DNA of 56,427 nucleotides, taken from Rhizobium sp. CFBP 8762 (lineage in GTDB: Bacteria; Pseudomonadota; Alphaproteobacteria; Rhizobiales; Rhizobiaceae). The notes below the pieces were generated by a model. The model was not told the origin of the DNA. It worked only from the letters and a program-made list of their open reading frames with translations, and made no database searches. Position 1 is the stretch's first letter. Each line of letters starts with the position of its first letter. This document shows, piece after piece, positions 39,874-49,294 of this stretch. The DNA is taken from assembly GCF_014841565.1 (NCBI RefSeq), contig NZ_JACYUD010000011.1, positions 1 to 56,427 of the forward strand. Direction: 5' to 3'. The translations under genes were made by a program, and so were the position numbers.

Positions 39874-42800
39874 TCAGTTGCCGGCGAAATGCTTGAGTGC
39901 GTAGGCCTCGACTTCTTCTGGGATCTCTTTCAGCTGCGTCAGGCCCGCCAGATGCGCCATGGAGCGCACCTGCTGGCGCAGGCTCTTGCGCAGGCCATCC
40001 TTTTGCCACCAGCCTGCTGGTGCGGTCACCGGATCAGTGTAGAGCCCTTCCAGCCGGATCGCCAGATCCTCGCCCTCCGGCCCCGAAGTGAAGCCATTGA
40101 GGATCTGCAGGATACCATAGGCACCCGGAGAAAGGCCCGCTTCGACATGTGCTACATCCTCAGCAGTGATGTCCTTTGCCAGCTCCTCAGCTATTTTCAA
40201 CTTCTCCGCCCAAGAAAGCTGGCTGCCCTCCAGTTTCTCCAGTAGCTGGCGCAGGCGCTCGGAGAATTTGCCGTATTGATGCGGGCTGTCGTCGATCCGC
40301 TCGGTCACGGTCTTGCGCAGCTCCGTCGTCTTGCGGATTGCCGCAGTCATCAGGTCTTCCTCGGTCTTGCCCTCGGGATCGAAATCCTCCCAGAAGTCGG
40401 GATCGGTGATGTGGCGCAGCTTAACGGTGACGCTGAGACCCGTCGCTTCCAGATGCTTTTCCAGCATCTCGCGGATCTTCTCACTGTAGTTCATCTGGTC
40501 GAAGGCCTGGCGCTTCTCGAAATGCTGGGTGCCGTAGAGCAGGAAGTTCGCGACCCATTTCAAGTCAGCTGTGAACTCCAGAACGCTCGGGTCCGGACTC
40601 AGCGTTTCATAGAGGGCGATGAAGCTGCGGGCCCTAGCCTTGAAGTCGAACCACTTGTCCTCTGTGCCCAGCAGCTTAACGAAGGCATCATATTCCGCTT
40701 TCAGCCCGTCCTTATCGCTTGCCTTGCGTTTCAGCGGCTTCAGAAGCGCGATAACAACAGAATGTGCGGCTCGCAGCTGATTGCGCAGATCATCCAGATC
40801 ACGCATAGCGTTCTTCACGTCATCGGCGCGATAGGACGAGAGTGCCTCCTCCAGATGGCCCGACACGCCGATGTAATCAACGATCAACCCATTGCGCTTC
40901 TTCGCGTCGGAAACGCGGTTGGTGCGGGCAATCGCCTGCAACAATCCGTGCTCCTTCAGCGGCTTGTCGAGATACATCACGCTTTCGATCGGGCAGTCGA
41001 AGCCGGTCAGCAGCTTGTCGCATACGATGAGGAACTGCGGATCGTCGCCCTTGCGGCCAAAGGCCTTCTTCGCCAGCTTCTCGGCTTCGGCATCTAGGTA
41101 GTGCGCCTTCAGCTCGGTGCGGATCGCTTGTCTGTGGGCATCCTCGCTTGGCTTGCTGTCTTCCTGGTTGATGGAATAAACGCAGGCTGACATGGCATCG
41201 GCGCGAGCCAACGCCTCGGCAGGCTCCATGCCCTCGGCCTTCAGATCCTCGGCAATGACCTTCGTCAGCGCCTGCTTGTAAAGGATTACCGCCTCGCGAT
41301 CGATGGCGACGACCTGCGCCTTGAAACCATCAGGCTGCGCATATTGTTTGAAATGCGTCCAAATATCATAGGCGATCAGTTCGATGCGGCGCGGATGCTT
41401 GACCAGATCCTCGATCTGCACCCCGCGCTTCTTGATCTCGTTAAGCTTGTCGTCGTCCAGTTCAGCAAACCATGTGTCGAAAAGGATGTCGATCTTCGCC
41501 TCGTCGATGTGCCAGCCGGTCTTGCGGCCTGTATAATAGATCGGCACGGTCGCACCATCGGCCACGGCGTCGTCGATGCCGTATTTGTCGAGATAGCCTT
41601 CGCCGACAACGCCGAAATTCAGGTAGGTGTCCTTGTCGTCCTTCTTCACCGGCGTGCCGGTAAAGCCGAAGAAGCGGGCGTTCGGTAGCGTGGCGCGCAG
41701 ATAGGCACCGAGATCCTTTTCCTGGGTGCGATGGGCCTCGTCCACCATCACGATCCAGTTTTCGGAATTGGCAATCGCCTCCTTGGAGCCCTGGAACTTG
41801 AAGATGGTGGAAAGCGCCGTGTGACCGTCCTTGCCGCTGCGGATCAGCGCGTGCAAATCCTTGATGCTCTCGATCGCCGTCGGGTTCGGCAGACCGCAGG
41901 CGACAAAGGTGCCGCTGATCTGGCTGTGCAGGTCTACCCGGTCGGTCAGCACCAGAATGTTCGGGTTCGTCAGTGCCTTGGACTTTATCGTCCGGTGCGT
42001 CTTCAGCTTCAGCGCAGCAAACACCATGGTCAGCGATTTGCCGCTGCCTTGGGTGTGCCAGATGAGCCCCTGCCGGTGCTTGCCCTCGATCACGCGCTCG
42101 ACGATGCGGTTGACGGCGCGGAACTGCTGGTAGCGGCAGATTTTCTTGATTGTGCCGGTCTCAGTCTTTTCGAACACCACGTAATGGGCGATCAGGTCGA
42201 GCAGCCGGCCCGGCTCCAGCAGGCACCAGAGACCCTTGGCGAGCGGATCGGCAAAATCACCCTCGACCTTCGGCCAGGGGTCGCGCCATTCAGCATAGTA
42301 TTTGGAGCCGGAGCCGGTCGCGCCATAGAGAACCAGCGCACCGTCGGTGACGATGTTGAAGACATTGGAGAAAAACAGGCGCGGAATGTCCCGCTCATAT
42401 TGCCGGATCTGCTCGAAAGCCTCGCCAGTCTTGTCCTTCACATTCAGCGGGCTCTTAGCCTCGATCACGACCAGCGGAATGCCGTTCACATAAACAACGA
42501 CATCCGGCTTGCGCGTGTTCTCCGCCTTCACCCTGATCTGATGCGTCACGGAAAACTGGTTGTTGCCGGGGTTGAGGAAATCGATCACCCGCAGCGTCTG
42601 GCGCGTTTCCTGGCCGGTGACCTTGCGTGCATAGTCCCCGCGTAGAATCTTCAACCAGGCCTGGTTGTCGCTGATCGCCGCAAGCTCGCCATAGGCGGCC
42701 TCGGCAGACGCGCGGGCGATCCCGTTGATGCGCATCAGTGCCTCAATCAACTGCGGGCGAAACAGAACCTGGTTCTCGCCCTCGCGCAAGCTGGCATGGT

Positions 42801-42888
42801 CCGCCGGTGCCACGAAGCCATAGCCCATGGCCTTGAGATACTCGATGGTGGGGCGCTCGGCAAAATACCATTCGGGACCGTGGCTCAT
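39874..42888 (-). CDS. hsdR: Type I restriction enzyme, R subunit
   Basis: HsdR is the motor and nuclease of a type I restriction system. The 1004-residue protein has an N-terminal PD-(D/E)XK nuclease (KPDVVVYVNGIPLVVIEAK), then an SF2 translocase with Walker A in HTQGSGKSLTMVF, DEAH in IVMVDEAHRTQEKDLG, GFTGTPV (motif III) and the motif VI region around LLQAIARTNRV. I start at the ATG at 42888, 7 bp after hsdS; the longer frame overlaps hsdS. All motifs are intact. Confidence 0.95.
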   Translation of the reverse strand: MSHGPEWYFAERPTIEYLKAMGYGFVAPADHASLREGENQVLFRPQLIEALMRINGIARASAEAAYGELAAISDNQAWLKILRGDYARKVTGQETRQTLRVIDFLNPGNNQFSVTHQIRVKAENTRKPDVVVYVNGIPLVVIEAKSPLNVKDKTGEAFEQIRQYERDIPRLFFSNVFNIVTDGALVLYGATGSGSKYYAEWRDPWPKVEGDFADPLAKGLWCLLEPGRLLDLIAHYVVFEKTETGTIKKICRYQQFRAVNRIVERVIEGKHRQGLIWHTQGSGKSLTMVFAALKLKTHRTIKSKALTNPNILVLTDRVDLHSQISGTFVACGLPNPTAIESIKDLHALIRSGKDGHTALSTIFKFQGSKEAIANSENWIVMVDEAHRTQEKDLGAYLRATLPNARFFGFTGTPVKKDDKDTYLNFGVVGEGYLDKYGIDDAVADGATVPIYYTGRKTGWHIDEAKIDILFDTWFAELDDDKLNEIKKRGVQIEDLVKHPRRIELIAYDIWTHFKQYAQPDGFKAQVVAIDREAVILYKQALTKVIAEDLKAEGMEPAEALARADAMSACVYSINQEDSKPSEDAHRQAIRTELKAHYLDAEAEKLAKKAFGRKGDDPQFLIVCDKLLTGFDCPIESVMYLDKPLKEHGLLQAIARTNRVSDAKKRNGLIVDYIGVSGHLEEALSSYRADDVKNAMRDLDDLRNQLRAAHSVVIALLKPLKRKASDKDGLKAEYDAFVKLLGTEDKWFDFKARARSFIALYETLSPDPSVLEFTADLKWVANFLLYGTQHFEKRQAFDQMNYSEKIREMLEKHLEATGLSVTVKLRHITDPDFWEDFDPEGKTEEDLMTAAIRKTTELRKTVTERIDDSPHQYGKFSERLRQLLEKLEGSQLSWAEKLKIAEELAKDITAEDVAHVEAGLSPGAYGILQILNGFTSGPEGEDLAIRLEGLYTDPVTAPAGWWQKDGLRKSLRQQVRSMAHLAGLTQLKEIPEEVEAYALKHFAGN

Positions 42889-42895
42889 GGGCGGC

Positions 42896-44152
42896 TTACT
42901 CCGCTGCCATGGGCAGAGCGTCAGTGACGCGCTTGCGGCCTGTGAGGAGATCGGACATGAGGGCGGATTTAGACCTAATCTGCTGTTCCAAGGTTCGCTC
43001 AAGCGCAGCCTCGGTGCTTGCAAATTCTTGTATATTCGCCACGATCTCGTGTTGTTCGTTCAGCGGCGGCAGCGGGAATTGCATTTGCTTCATTGCACCC
43101 ACATTGAAGTGCTTCTGCGCCAAGCCTCCCTCTGCCTTCAAAACTTGGGTCTTTCCACTTGCACTATTGATGAACGTCGAAAGGAAGTAGGGATCGATCA
43201 GCTCGATCTTTGGTCGCGCAAAGATGATGTCGATACAGTTTGCTCCATCATATCTCGGCGGCACCACACAAGAGGTTCCTGGATAGCCCGTTCGAACAAC
43301 AAGAACGTCTCCGGTCCGAAGGACTGATTTCTGGTTTACGCGATTGCCCTCTTCACTGATGTAAACCCAGTCCGCATCCTCCACGAAGCCTTCACGGACA
43401 TTGGCAGAGCGGAAGCAGCGAACTCCTTTCTCGACATAATATTGCGATGGCTTGATAACGATTCCGACACTGACTTGCGTGCAGACATTGTCAGCGCTGG
43501 TGAGCGGCCACCCCTCCGGAATTTCCCCGATCTCCGTCTGCTTAAAGCGCGTGTGGCCGATGCCTTTGGTGAGCAGGCGTTCCAGCACGCCCTGCTTGAC
43601 CTTTCTGGTCTGCTCGATCACCGCCCGCGTTGTCGCAATGGCCTCATCGACGCTGGATAGAATTTCGGCAATCCGGCGCTGTTCGTGGAGTGGGGGAAGC
43701 AAAAAAGGATAGGCACCCACGTCACTGGCAGTTACAGCGGGATAATTCGACCCCTTCATTCTAGGCGTCAGGTGCTCGACGAACTTCTCCGAAAGAACAT
43801 GCTGATACAGGAAATCGCCATCAACCGGCGGCTTCGGGCGTAACACCGCAAAAGCAGTGGATGCGACGAGGTCCGGCTCACGCGCTAACACTTGGCAAAA
43901 AGAGCGCAGATAAGGTCGGATAGTGGAGACGAGGATGTCTCCGCGCTTCACTCGCTTGCGCGCACGGCTAGGTGCCTCACCAAAGTTCATGGGCCGTGGC
44001 TCCAGCATGCTTGACGGGCCATCAACTGTGGCAACGTCAATGTATTTCAGGCGGAAATCGACCGAGGTGTTTGAGCGAAGACTTTCCGGATTCATATCAG
44101 CCACTGCATCAATCTGGCTCTCCGACCACCCGCTCGGCACCTCACGCGACAT
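42896..44152 (-). CDS. hsdS: Type I restriction enzyme, specificity subunit
   Basis: HsdS sets the DNA target. The 418-residue protein has two target-recognition domains (residues about 5-145 and 205-345), each starting with a GW motif (VPSGWSESQID and IPEGWPLTSADNV). Each is followed by a conserved spacer helix: LLPPLHEQRRIAEILSSVDE and PLPPLNEQHEIVANIQEF. It appears complete. The ATG at 44152 overlaps the hsdM stop by 11 bases. The recognition sequence cannot be read from the protein. Confidence 0.94.
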   Translation of the reverse strand: MSREVPSGWSESQIDAVADMNPESLRSNTSVDFRLKYIDVATVDGPSSMLEPRPMNFGEAPSRARKRVKRGDILVSTIRPYLRSFCQVLAREPDLVASTAFAVLRPKPPVDGDFLYQHVLSEKFVEHLTPRMKGSNYPAVTASDVGAYPFLLPPLHEQRRIAEILSSVDEAIATTRAVIEQTRKVKQGVLERLLTKGIGHTRFKQTEIGEIPEGWPLTSADNVCTQVSVGIVIKPSQYYVEKGVRCFRSANVREGFVEDADWVYISEEGNRVNQKSVLRTGDVLVVRTGYPGTSCVVPPRYDGANCIDIIFARPKIELIDPYFLSTFINSASGKTQVLKAEGGLAQKHFNVGAMKQMQFPLPPLNEQHEIVANIQEFASTEAALERTLEQQIRSKSALMSDLLTGRKRVTDALPMAAE

Positions 44153-45641
44153 AGCCAAGCTCCCGCAGAAAGCCCATCATCCGCGCTTCCGCTGCATCCC
44201 GCTCGGCCTGAAGCTCGACAAGCTTTTCCACCTCGACTGCGACATCCACTTCCGCCGCCTCTTCTCCCAGATGCACATAGCGGCTGATATTGAGGTTAAA
44301 ATCATTCGCCTCGATCTCACTTGCCGGCACTACCCGCGCCAGCCGGTCCACATCGGCAAAATCACCATAGGCCTTTGCCAGCGTCGCGACATTGCCCTCC
44401 GACAGATGGTTCTGGTTCTTGCCATCCACCACCTGTTCGGCACCGTTGACGATTAGGATCTGGCCCTTGCGCGCGAGCGGCTTCTGTTTGCGCATGATGA
44501 GGATACAGGCCGGAATGCCCGCGCCATAAAACAGGTTCGGCGCAAGGCCGATAACGGCTTCGATCAGATCATCCCGGATCAATCCCTCGCGGATCTTGCC
44601 TTCCGCGCCGCCGCGAAACAGCACGCCATGCGGCAGCACCACGCCGCACACGCCATCTTCCTTGAGGCTCGCCACCATATGCTGCACGAAGGCGAGATCG
44701 CCATAGGATTTCGGCGGGCAGCCATAACGGTCGCGGCCATAGGCATCGCCCTTCGACCAGACATCATGGCCCCAGCTTTTCAGCGAAAAAGGCGGATTGG
44801 CCAGCACCCGGCCAAAGGTGCGGATGGCCTTCACGCTGTCGCCGGTCAGATGCTTCGGCTCCAGCAGCGTATCGCCCCGCGCCACCTGCGCATCATCGAT
44901 ATCATGCAGGAACAGGTTTATCTGGCAGATGGCCCAGGTATTAAGGTTCCGCTCCTGGCCAAACAGCGACAGGCTTTTCGGGTTCTTGCCCTGCCTCTCC
45001 AGGTGATGCACCGCCTCCAGCAGCATGCCGCCTGAGCCGCACGTGGGGTCATAGATGGACATGCCTTCTTCCGGCTTCAGGCACTCGACAATCAGCCGAA
45101 CGACCATCTTCGGCGTGTAGAATTCGCCGCCCTTCTTCCCGGCATCATCGGCAAACTGGGCGATCAGATATTCATAGGCCTGACCCAGCACATCCGGCTC
45201 GACATCGCCGTTGCGCAGCCGGTAGGTCTCGAAATGCTGCAGCAGCTTTTCCAGCATGGCATCCGGAAAGCGCTCCTTGTTGTTGAAATCGACATCCTGA
45301 AAAACGCCGCGCAGCTTCATGTTCGCGTCTTCAATGGCGCGGAAGGCAGCGTTCAGATGCGTGCCGATATCGGTCGTGTGCTTGCGCACATCCTTCCAGG
45401 AGTGCCCCTTCGGTATATCGAAGCGATGCTCCTCCGGATCGGCAGCCATATCCTGGCTTTTGTAGACGGCCAGCGCCCGCTCATACTCCTCCTCCCAGAC
45501 ATCCGAGAGGCGCTTGAAAAACAGAAGACCGAAAATGTAGTGCTTGTAATCGCCGGAATCGATCGATCCCCGCAGGATATCCGCCGCCCGCCAGAGATGG
45601 TTTTCCAGCTGCGAAAGGCTCAAAGTCGTCACGTTATGCAT
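44142..45641 (-). CDS. hsdM: Type I restriction enzyme, methyltransferase subunit
   Basis: HsdM is an adenine-N6 methyltransferase. The 499-residue protein has an N-terminal helical domain (LENHLWRAADILRGSIDSGD), the SAM motif DPTCGSGGMLLEAV, the catalytic NPPF motif (RVLANPPFSLKSWG), and EFYTPKMVVRLIVECL upstream. It is the first gene of hsdM-hsdS-hsdR-DUF45. The 120 bp to the divergent DUF5655 gene must hold promoters for both. Confidence 0.96.
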   Translation of the reverse strand: MHNVTTLSLSQLENHLWRAADILRGSIDSGDYKHYIFGLLFFKRLSDVWEEEYERALAVYKSQDMAADPEEHRFDIPKGHSWKDVRKHTTDIGTHLNAAFRAIEDANMKLRGVFQDVDFNNKERFPDAMLEKLLQHFETYRLRNGDVEPDVLGQAYEYLIAQFADDAGKKGGEFYTPKMVVRLIVECLKPEEGMSIYDPTCGSGGMLLEAVHHLERQGKNPKSLSLFGQERNLNTWAICQINLFLHDIDDAQVARGDTLLEPKHLTGDSVKAIRTFGRVLANPPFSLKSWGHDVWSKGDAYGRDRYGCPPKSYGDLAFVQHMVASLKEDGVCGVVLPHGVLFRGGAEGKIREGLIRDDLIEAVIGLAPNLFYGAGIPACILIMRKQKPLARKGQILIVNGAEQVVDGKNQNHLSEGNVATLAKAYGDFADVDRLARVVPASEIEANDFNLNISRYVHLGEEAAEVDVAVEVEKLVELQAERDAAEARMMGFLRELGYVA

Positions 45642-45761
45642 TCCCCGTCATGCTTCGCGCCCATCTTAATCAGTTGAGCGCGCCGCGGCAATTTATCTGG
45701 ACAAACGCGCAAGAGCCAATAAAAACTCAACTCAAATTTGCAAGTCATTTAAGGTGGCCGA

Positions 45762-46718
45762 GTGAGCGACATCAAGCTATTTCAGTTTGCAGACCGGGGA
45801 GCGGTGGAAATTCCCGGCGCAGCAATTCAGGTCGAAAAATCCTTACAAATTCTATTTGAAGGTAATCTTGAAGCCCTGCTTGGCATCCGGTTCATAGCCA
45901 CGGAACACTCGACCGGTCCCGTCCATGGCGGGCGCATCGACACGCTCGGTTTGGATGAAGACAATTCGCCTGTGATCATCGAATACAAGCGTGCGGTGAA
46001 CGAGAACGTCATCAATCAGGGACTGTTCTATCTCGACTGGCTGATGGACCACCGCAAGGAATTCCAATGGTTGGTGATGGAGAAGCTGGGATCAGACGCG
46101 GCAAAAGCCGTTGATTGGTCTGCACCAAGGCTGCTCTGCATCGCTGGCGATTTCACGCGCTACGACGAGCACGCGGTGAAGCAGATCGCCCGCAACATCG
46201 AACTGATCCGCTACCGTCGTTTCGGGGGCGACCTCTTGATGCTGGAACTGGTGCATGCTCCCAAAACGATCAGTGTGATGGCACCACGTCAGGGGCACAA
46301 AGTTGCCGCTACGGTTATCACACCGGAGGAAAGTTCAGCAGATGAAGCAGATCCCTATTGGATGAACCGACAGTCCTATCGCCTATCTCAGGCATCCACT
46401 GAGCTGCGAGATCTCTACGATGCTGTGCAGCAGTTTCTTATCGGTCTCGGCGATGACGTTCAGGTTAAGGAGCTGAAGCAATACACTGCCTTCAAGCGGA
46501 TTAAAAACTTCACCAGCTTACTGATTTTCCCTCAGGCCCGCAGCATTCTTGCCTTTGTGCGGCTCGACCCCTCCGACGTTCAGCTTGAAGAGGGCTTTTC
46601 GCGCGATGTCAGAAAGATCGGTCACCAGGGAACAGGGGATCTGGAGATCTCACTGCATTCTTTGGCTGAATTTGAGAAGGCACAGCCACTGTTTAGAAGA
46701 GCGTATGAGGGGGGATGA
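45762..46718 (+). CDS. DUF5655 / PD-(D/E)XK nuclease-like protein
   Basis: A 318-residue protein in two halves. The first (residues 1-160) resembles NucS/RecB-like nucleases: RIDTLGLDEDNSPVIIEYKRA holds the Asp and the ExK of a PD-(D/E)XK site. The second (about 205-318) matches DUF5655 (COG3586): LYDAVQQFLIGLGDDVQVKE, KNFTSLLIFPQARSILAFVR and GHQGTGDLEISL. It starts with GTG behind AAGGTGG. It is divergent from hsdM; such genes are frequent in defence islands. Nuclease activity is inferred. Confidence 0.8.
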   Translation: MSDIKLFQFADRGAVEIPGAAIQVEKSLQILFEGNLEALLGIRFIATEHSTGPVHGGRIDTLGLDEDNSPVIIEYKRAVNENVINQGLFYLDWLMDHRKEFQWLVMEKLGSDAAKAVDWSAPRLLCIAGDFTRYDEHAVKQIARNIELIRYRRFGGDLLMLELVHAPKTISVMAPRQGHKVAATVITPEESSADEADPYWMNRQSYRLSQASTELRDLYDAVQQFLIGLGDDVQVKELKQYTAFKRIKNFTSLLIFPQARSILAFVRLDPSDVQLEEGFSRDVRKIGHQGTGDLEISLHSLAEFEKAQPLFRRAYEGG

Positions 46719-46963
46719 GTGGCTGATCTCGGTTGTCTTCCGTTTTCCGCTCTCATCGGAAGACAAACCTGTTTGAATCTTTCACGTGGAAGACAAGAGG
46801 ATTTGACTGTCACGAGTCGTCCAAAATGGGGCTCAAATGCCCTTGAGTCTCATGCATCTCACTCAAATTAATTTGACTTTCAAAAAATAGATATTTTGAC
46901 AGCCAATTAGCTTGCATGCGATACCGCCGCTATTGAGCATTTCCATTGCAACGGACCCTCATC

Positions 46964-48096
46964 ATGAACCGCCCGAGTCTAGATCTAAGTGAAGCCGTGA
47001 ACTATCACTACGATCAGTTCCCACCTTCCGGGATGGACGCCAATCAACTGATAATGCCAATTGCTTCAGCGTCTGCAGCCCTAGCTCGCTATGACCAGAT
47101 GCTCAAGGGCATGCACAACAGTGAAATTCTGCTGGCTCCTCTGCGGATTCAGGAAGCCGTCGTTCATCTCGTATGGAAGGCACAGTCAGCACGCTAGACG
47201 AGGTGCTGCGCTACGAAGCGGACCAAGAAGACAATGAGGATATATCCAACGGCAATTACCGCAATGAAGCGATTGAAGTCTTTCTCTATAGTCGAGCCTT
47301 AAGCGCCGCCCAGCGCGCTATGGAGCAAGGTGCTCCCCTATCGAGCTTTCTCATCAAAAGCGCGCATAAGGTGCTTCTTGGCTTAGGCCGCGGTGCCCAA
47401 TTGTCGCCAGGTGAATTCAAAAGCGAGCAGAATTACCTGGTAGACAGAACGAGGCGGAAAGTCCTGTTTGTGCCAATGCGCCCCGAACAACTCAATGACG
47501 GGATGGAGCGCTTGTTCGCTTTCATTCAGTCAGAGGAATGGCAGATCCTCATCAAAACGGCCCTCGCCCATCTCGAATTTGAGGCACTGCATCCGTTCAA
47601 GGACGGAAACGGCCGCATCGGTCGAATGCTGATCACACTTATGCTCTGGAAATCCGGTGCAATCTCAGCGCCGCACTTTTACATCAGCAGCTATTTCGAA
47701 GATCGCCGCGATGAATATATCGACCGAATGCGGGAGGTTTCGAAGTCCGGCGAATGGACCGAATGGACCGTGTTCTTTCTGGAAGCACTGGAAGCGCAAG
47801 CCCAGAAGGACCTGGCAACAGCTGAACGGATCCGCGATCTCTACGAAGAGCTGAAGAAGGAGTTTCCGCAACTTTTAAGTTCTCAGTGGGCGACGGCAGC
47901 GCTTGACTTCCTGTTTTCACGCCCGGTGTTCCGCAACAATATTTTCACGAGCCGATCTGGTATTCCCGAGACGACAGCGCACCGGTTCACGCGGATTCTG
48001 GTCGAAAAGGAACTGATCCGAACCCTGGAACCTGCTGCTGGGCGTCGGCCAGCGCTCTACAGCTTCGAACCGCTCCTGCAGATTGTCAGAGATTAA
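46964..48096 (+). pseudogene. fic: Fic family protein, frameshifted at the inhibitory motif
   Basis: Fic enzymes transfer AMP from ATP to protein side chains. The frame from ATG 46964 encodes the N-terminal domain up to ...LRIQEAVV and then leaves the frame. The second frame carries on with SSRMEGTVSTLDEVL and an intact Fic motif HPFKDGNGRIGR, plus a winged-helix C terminus (SGIPETTAHRFTRILVEKEL). One extra base at 47162-47166 would give a single 377-residue protein of normal layout. The break falls in the inhibitory motif (S-x3-E-G). Translation from the ATG at 47173 would make a 307-residue Fic domain that lacks most of its inhibitory helix. Confidence 0.85.
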
Positions 48097-48180
48097 GGCA
48101 CGCTGCGGCCACACCGCCAATGCCGTAAACCCAATTTGCCAGCTCATCCGTTCATTGCTATCAGACGGCGCGTGCAAATC

Positions 48181-48286
48181 GCGCCGACCTGATGCGGAGA
48201 GGTGGCAGAGAGGTCGAATGCACCGCACTCGAAATGCGGCATACCTGCAAGGGTATCGTGGGTTCAAATCCCACCCTCTCCGCCAT
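48181..48286 (+). repeat. Right flanking direct repeat (attR candidate)
   Basis: 106 bp identical to 31381-31486, including the 15 bp upstream of the tRNA. It marks the right end of the island. Confidence 0.85.
48196..48285 (+). tRNA. tRNA-Ser(CGA), right copy
   Basis: A 90-nt tRNA gene identical to the copy at 31396, with the same 7-bp acceptor stem, CGA anticodon, long variable arm and encoded CCA. Both look functional. Only 15 bp of upstream sequence is shared, so the two have different promoters. Confidence 0.95.
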
Positions 48287-48309
48287 TGTTACAGGGGCGT
48301 TGAGCCTTA

Positions 48310-49156
48310 GGCTCAGGACTCGTTAAATTACAGCCAGAAAATTACGGCTGCTGCGATGCATATGCTTGAGAAGAAGGTGTGGGCGTAGCGATCGTATCTG
48401 GTGTGAATTCGCCTCCAGTCCTTTAGCCTGCCAAACCTGTTTTCGATCTTGTGTCGCTTTTTGTAGAGCGTCTGGTCGTGCGGGATATGCACCTTGCGGT
48501 TTGCCCGCGATGGAATGCAGGCGGTTATCTTGCGCTCGGCCAGAGCATTTCGAAACCAATCAGCGTCATAGCCCTTGTCAGCCAGCAGCGTCTTTGCCTT
48601 TGGGAAGGCGTGCAACATCTGCGCGGCCCCTTTGTAGTCGCTCATCTGCCCTTCGCTCAAAAGCAGGATCAGCGGCCGACCATGGCCATCGCAGACAGCA
48701 TGCAGCTTGGAGTTCAGCCCGCCTTTGGTGCGTCCGATACGTCGGGGAACATCCCCTTTTTTAGCAGACTGGCTGCGGTGCGGTGGGCTTTCAAATGGGT
48801 CGCATCGATCATCAATTGCTCGGGACTACCACGCTTTGCAGTCAGTTCTGCCAGGATGCGATTGAACACGCCGAGCCTGCTCCAGCGGATGAAGCGGTTG
48901 TAGATCGTCTTATGCGGCCCATATTCCTTCGGTGCGTCGCGCCATCGCAACCCATTGCGCAGAACGAAGATGATTCCACTCAAAATCAGCCGATCATCAA
49001 CGCGCGGAACGCCGTGCGACAGCGGAAAATACGGCTCGATCCGGCGCATCTGCGCTTCCGATAGCAGCATCAAATCACTCATCGTAAGGCCTCCGTTTCG
49101 ATCCAAAGGAATCAAAAAGGAGAAAGCCGCGCAAGTTATTTAATAGGTCCTGAGCC
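48310..49156 (-). mobile_element. IS5-family insertion sequence (IS427-like group)
   Basis: An 847-bp element with terminal inverted repeats (left GGCTCAGGACTCGTTAAAT; right end reads GGCTCAGGACCTATTAAAT), flanked by TA on both sides as target duplication. It encodes one transposase in two frames. It inserted 23 bp beyond the right tRNA copy. Ends and frames look intact, so it may be active. Confidence 0.9.
48328..49082 (-). CDS. IS5-family transposase OrfA/OrfB by -1 frameshift
   Basis: The first frame (49082 down to about 48757) gives the N-terminal part MSDLMLLSEAQMRRIEPYFP with the first catalytic Asp in LMIDATHLKAHR. The second frame (to 48328) holds the second Asp in LADKGYDADWFR and the Glu in HKIENRFGRLKDWRR. 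A slippery A6G heptamer lies at 48756-48762, and a -1 shift there joins both frames into one DDE transposase of about 251 residues, the usual expression mode for this IS group. Confidence 0.88.
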
Positions 49157-49294
49157 TAGCGCTTCATCTGCTTTTCTTAACTATTACTCCACTTATTAGT
49201 AGTGTTTTGAGTGTAAGCGCGAGTTTCTATACGCCTTCCTGTCTTAAATGCTGTCAGGCATGGAGATTTCCACTTAACATAGGTGGACACCTTG

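Larger units (their letters stand above)
31381..48286. mobile_element. Genomic island between duplicated tRNA-Ser genes
   Basis: Two identical 106-bp direct repeats, each holding a whole tRNA-Ser(CGA) gene, start exactly 16,800 bp apart. Between them lie a tyrosine integrase, a serine recombinase, a type I restriction-modification operon, a Fic gene, and several genes I do not recognise. The dispersed palindromes of the flanking core are not seen inside. Integrative elements usually duplicate only the 3' end of a tRNA; here the whole gene plus 15 bp upstream is duplicated. The integrase is 2.9 kb from the left repeat, so either the left part was added later or the integrase is not the one that made this junction. 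Confidence 0.8.

Noticed and set aside
42896-44152. Invertible hsdS recombined by the nearby serine recombinase
   Set aside because: There is only one hsdS and no second set of target-recognition domains or inverted crossover pair in the island.
31381-48286. Prophage
   Set aside because: Apart from the recombinases there are no capsid, tail, terminase, portal or lysis genes.
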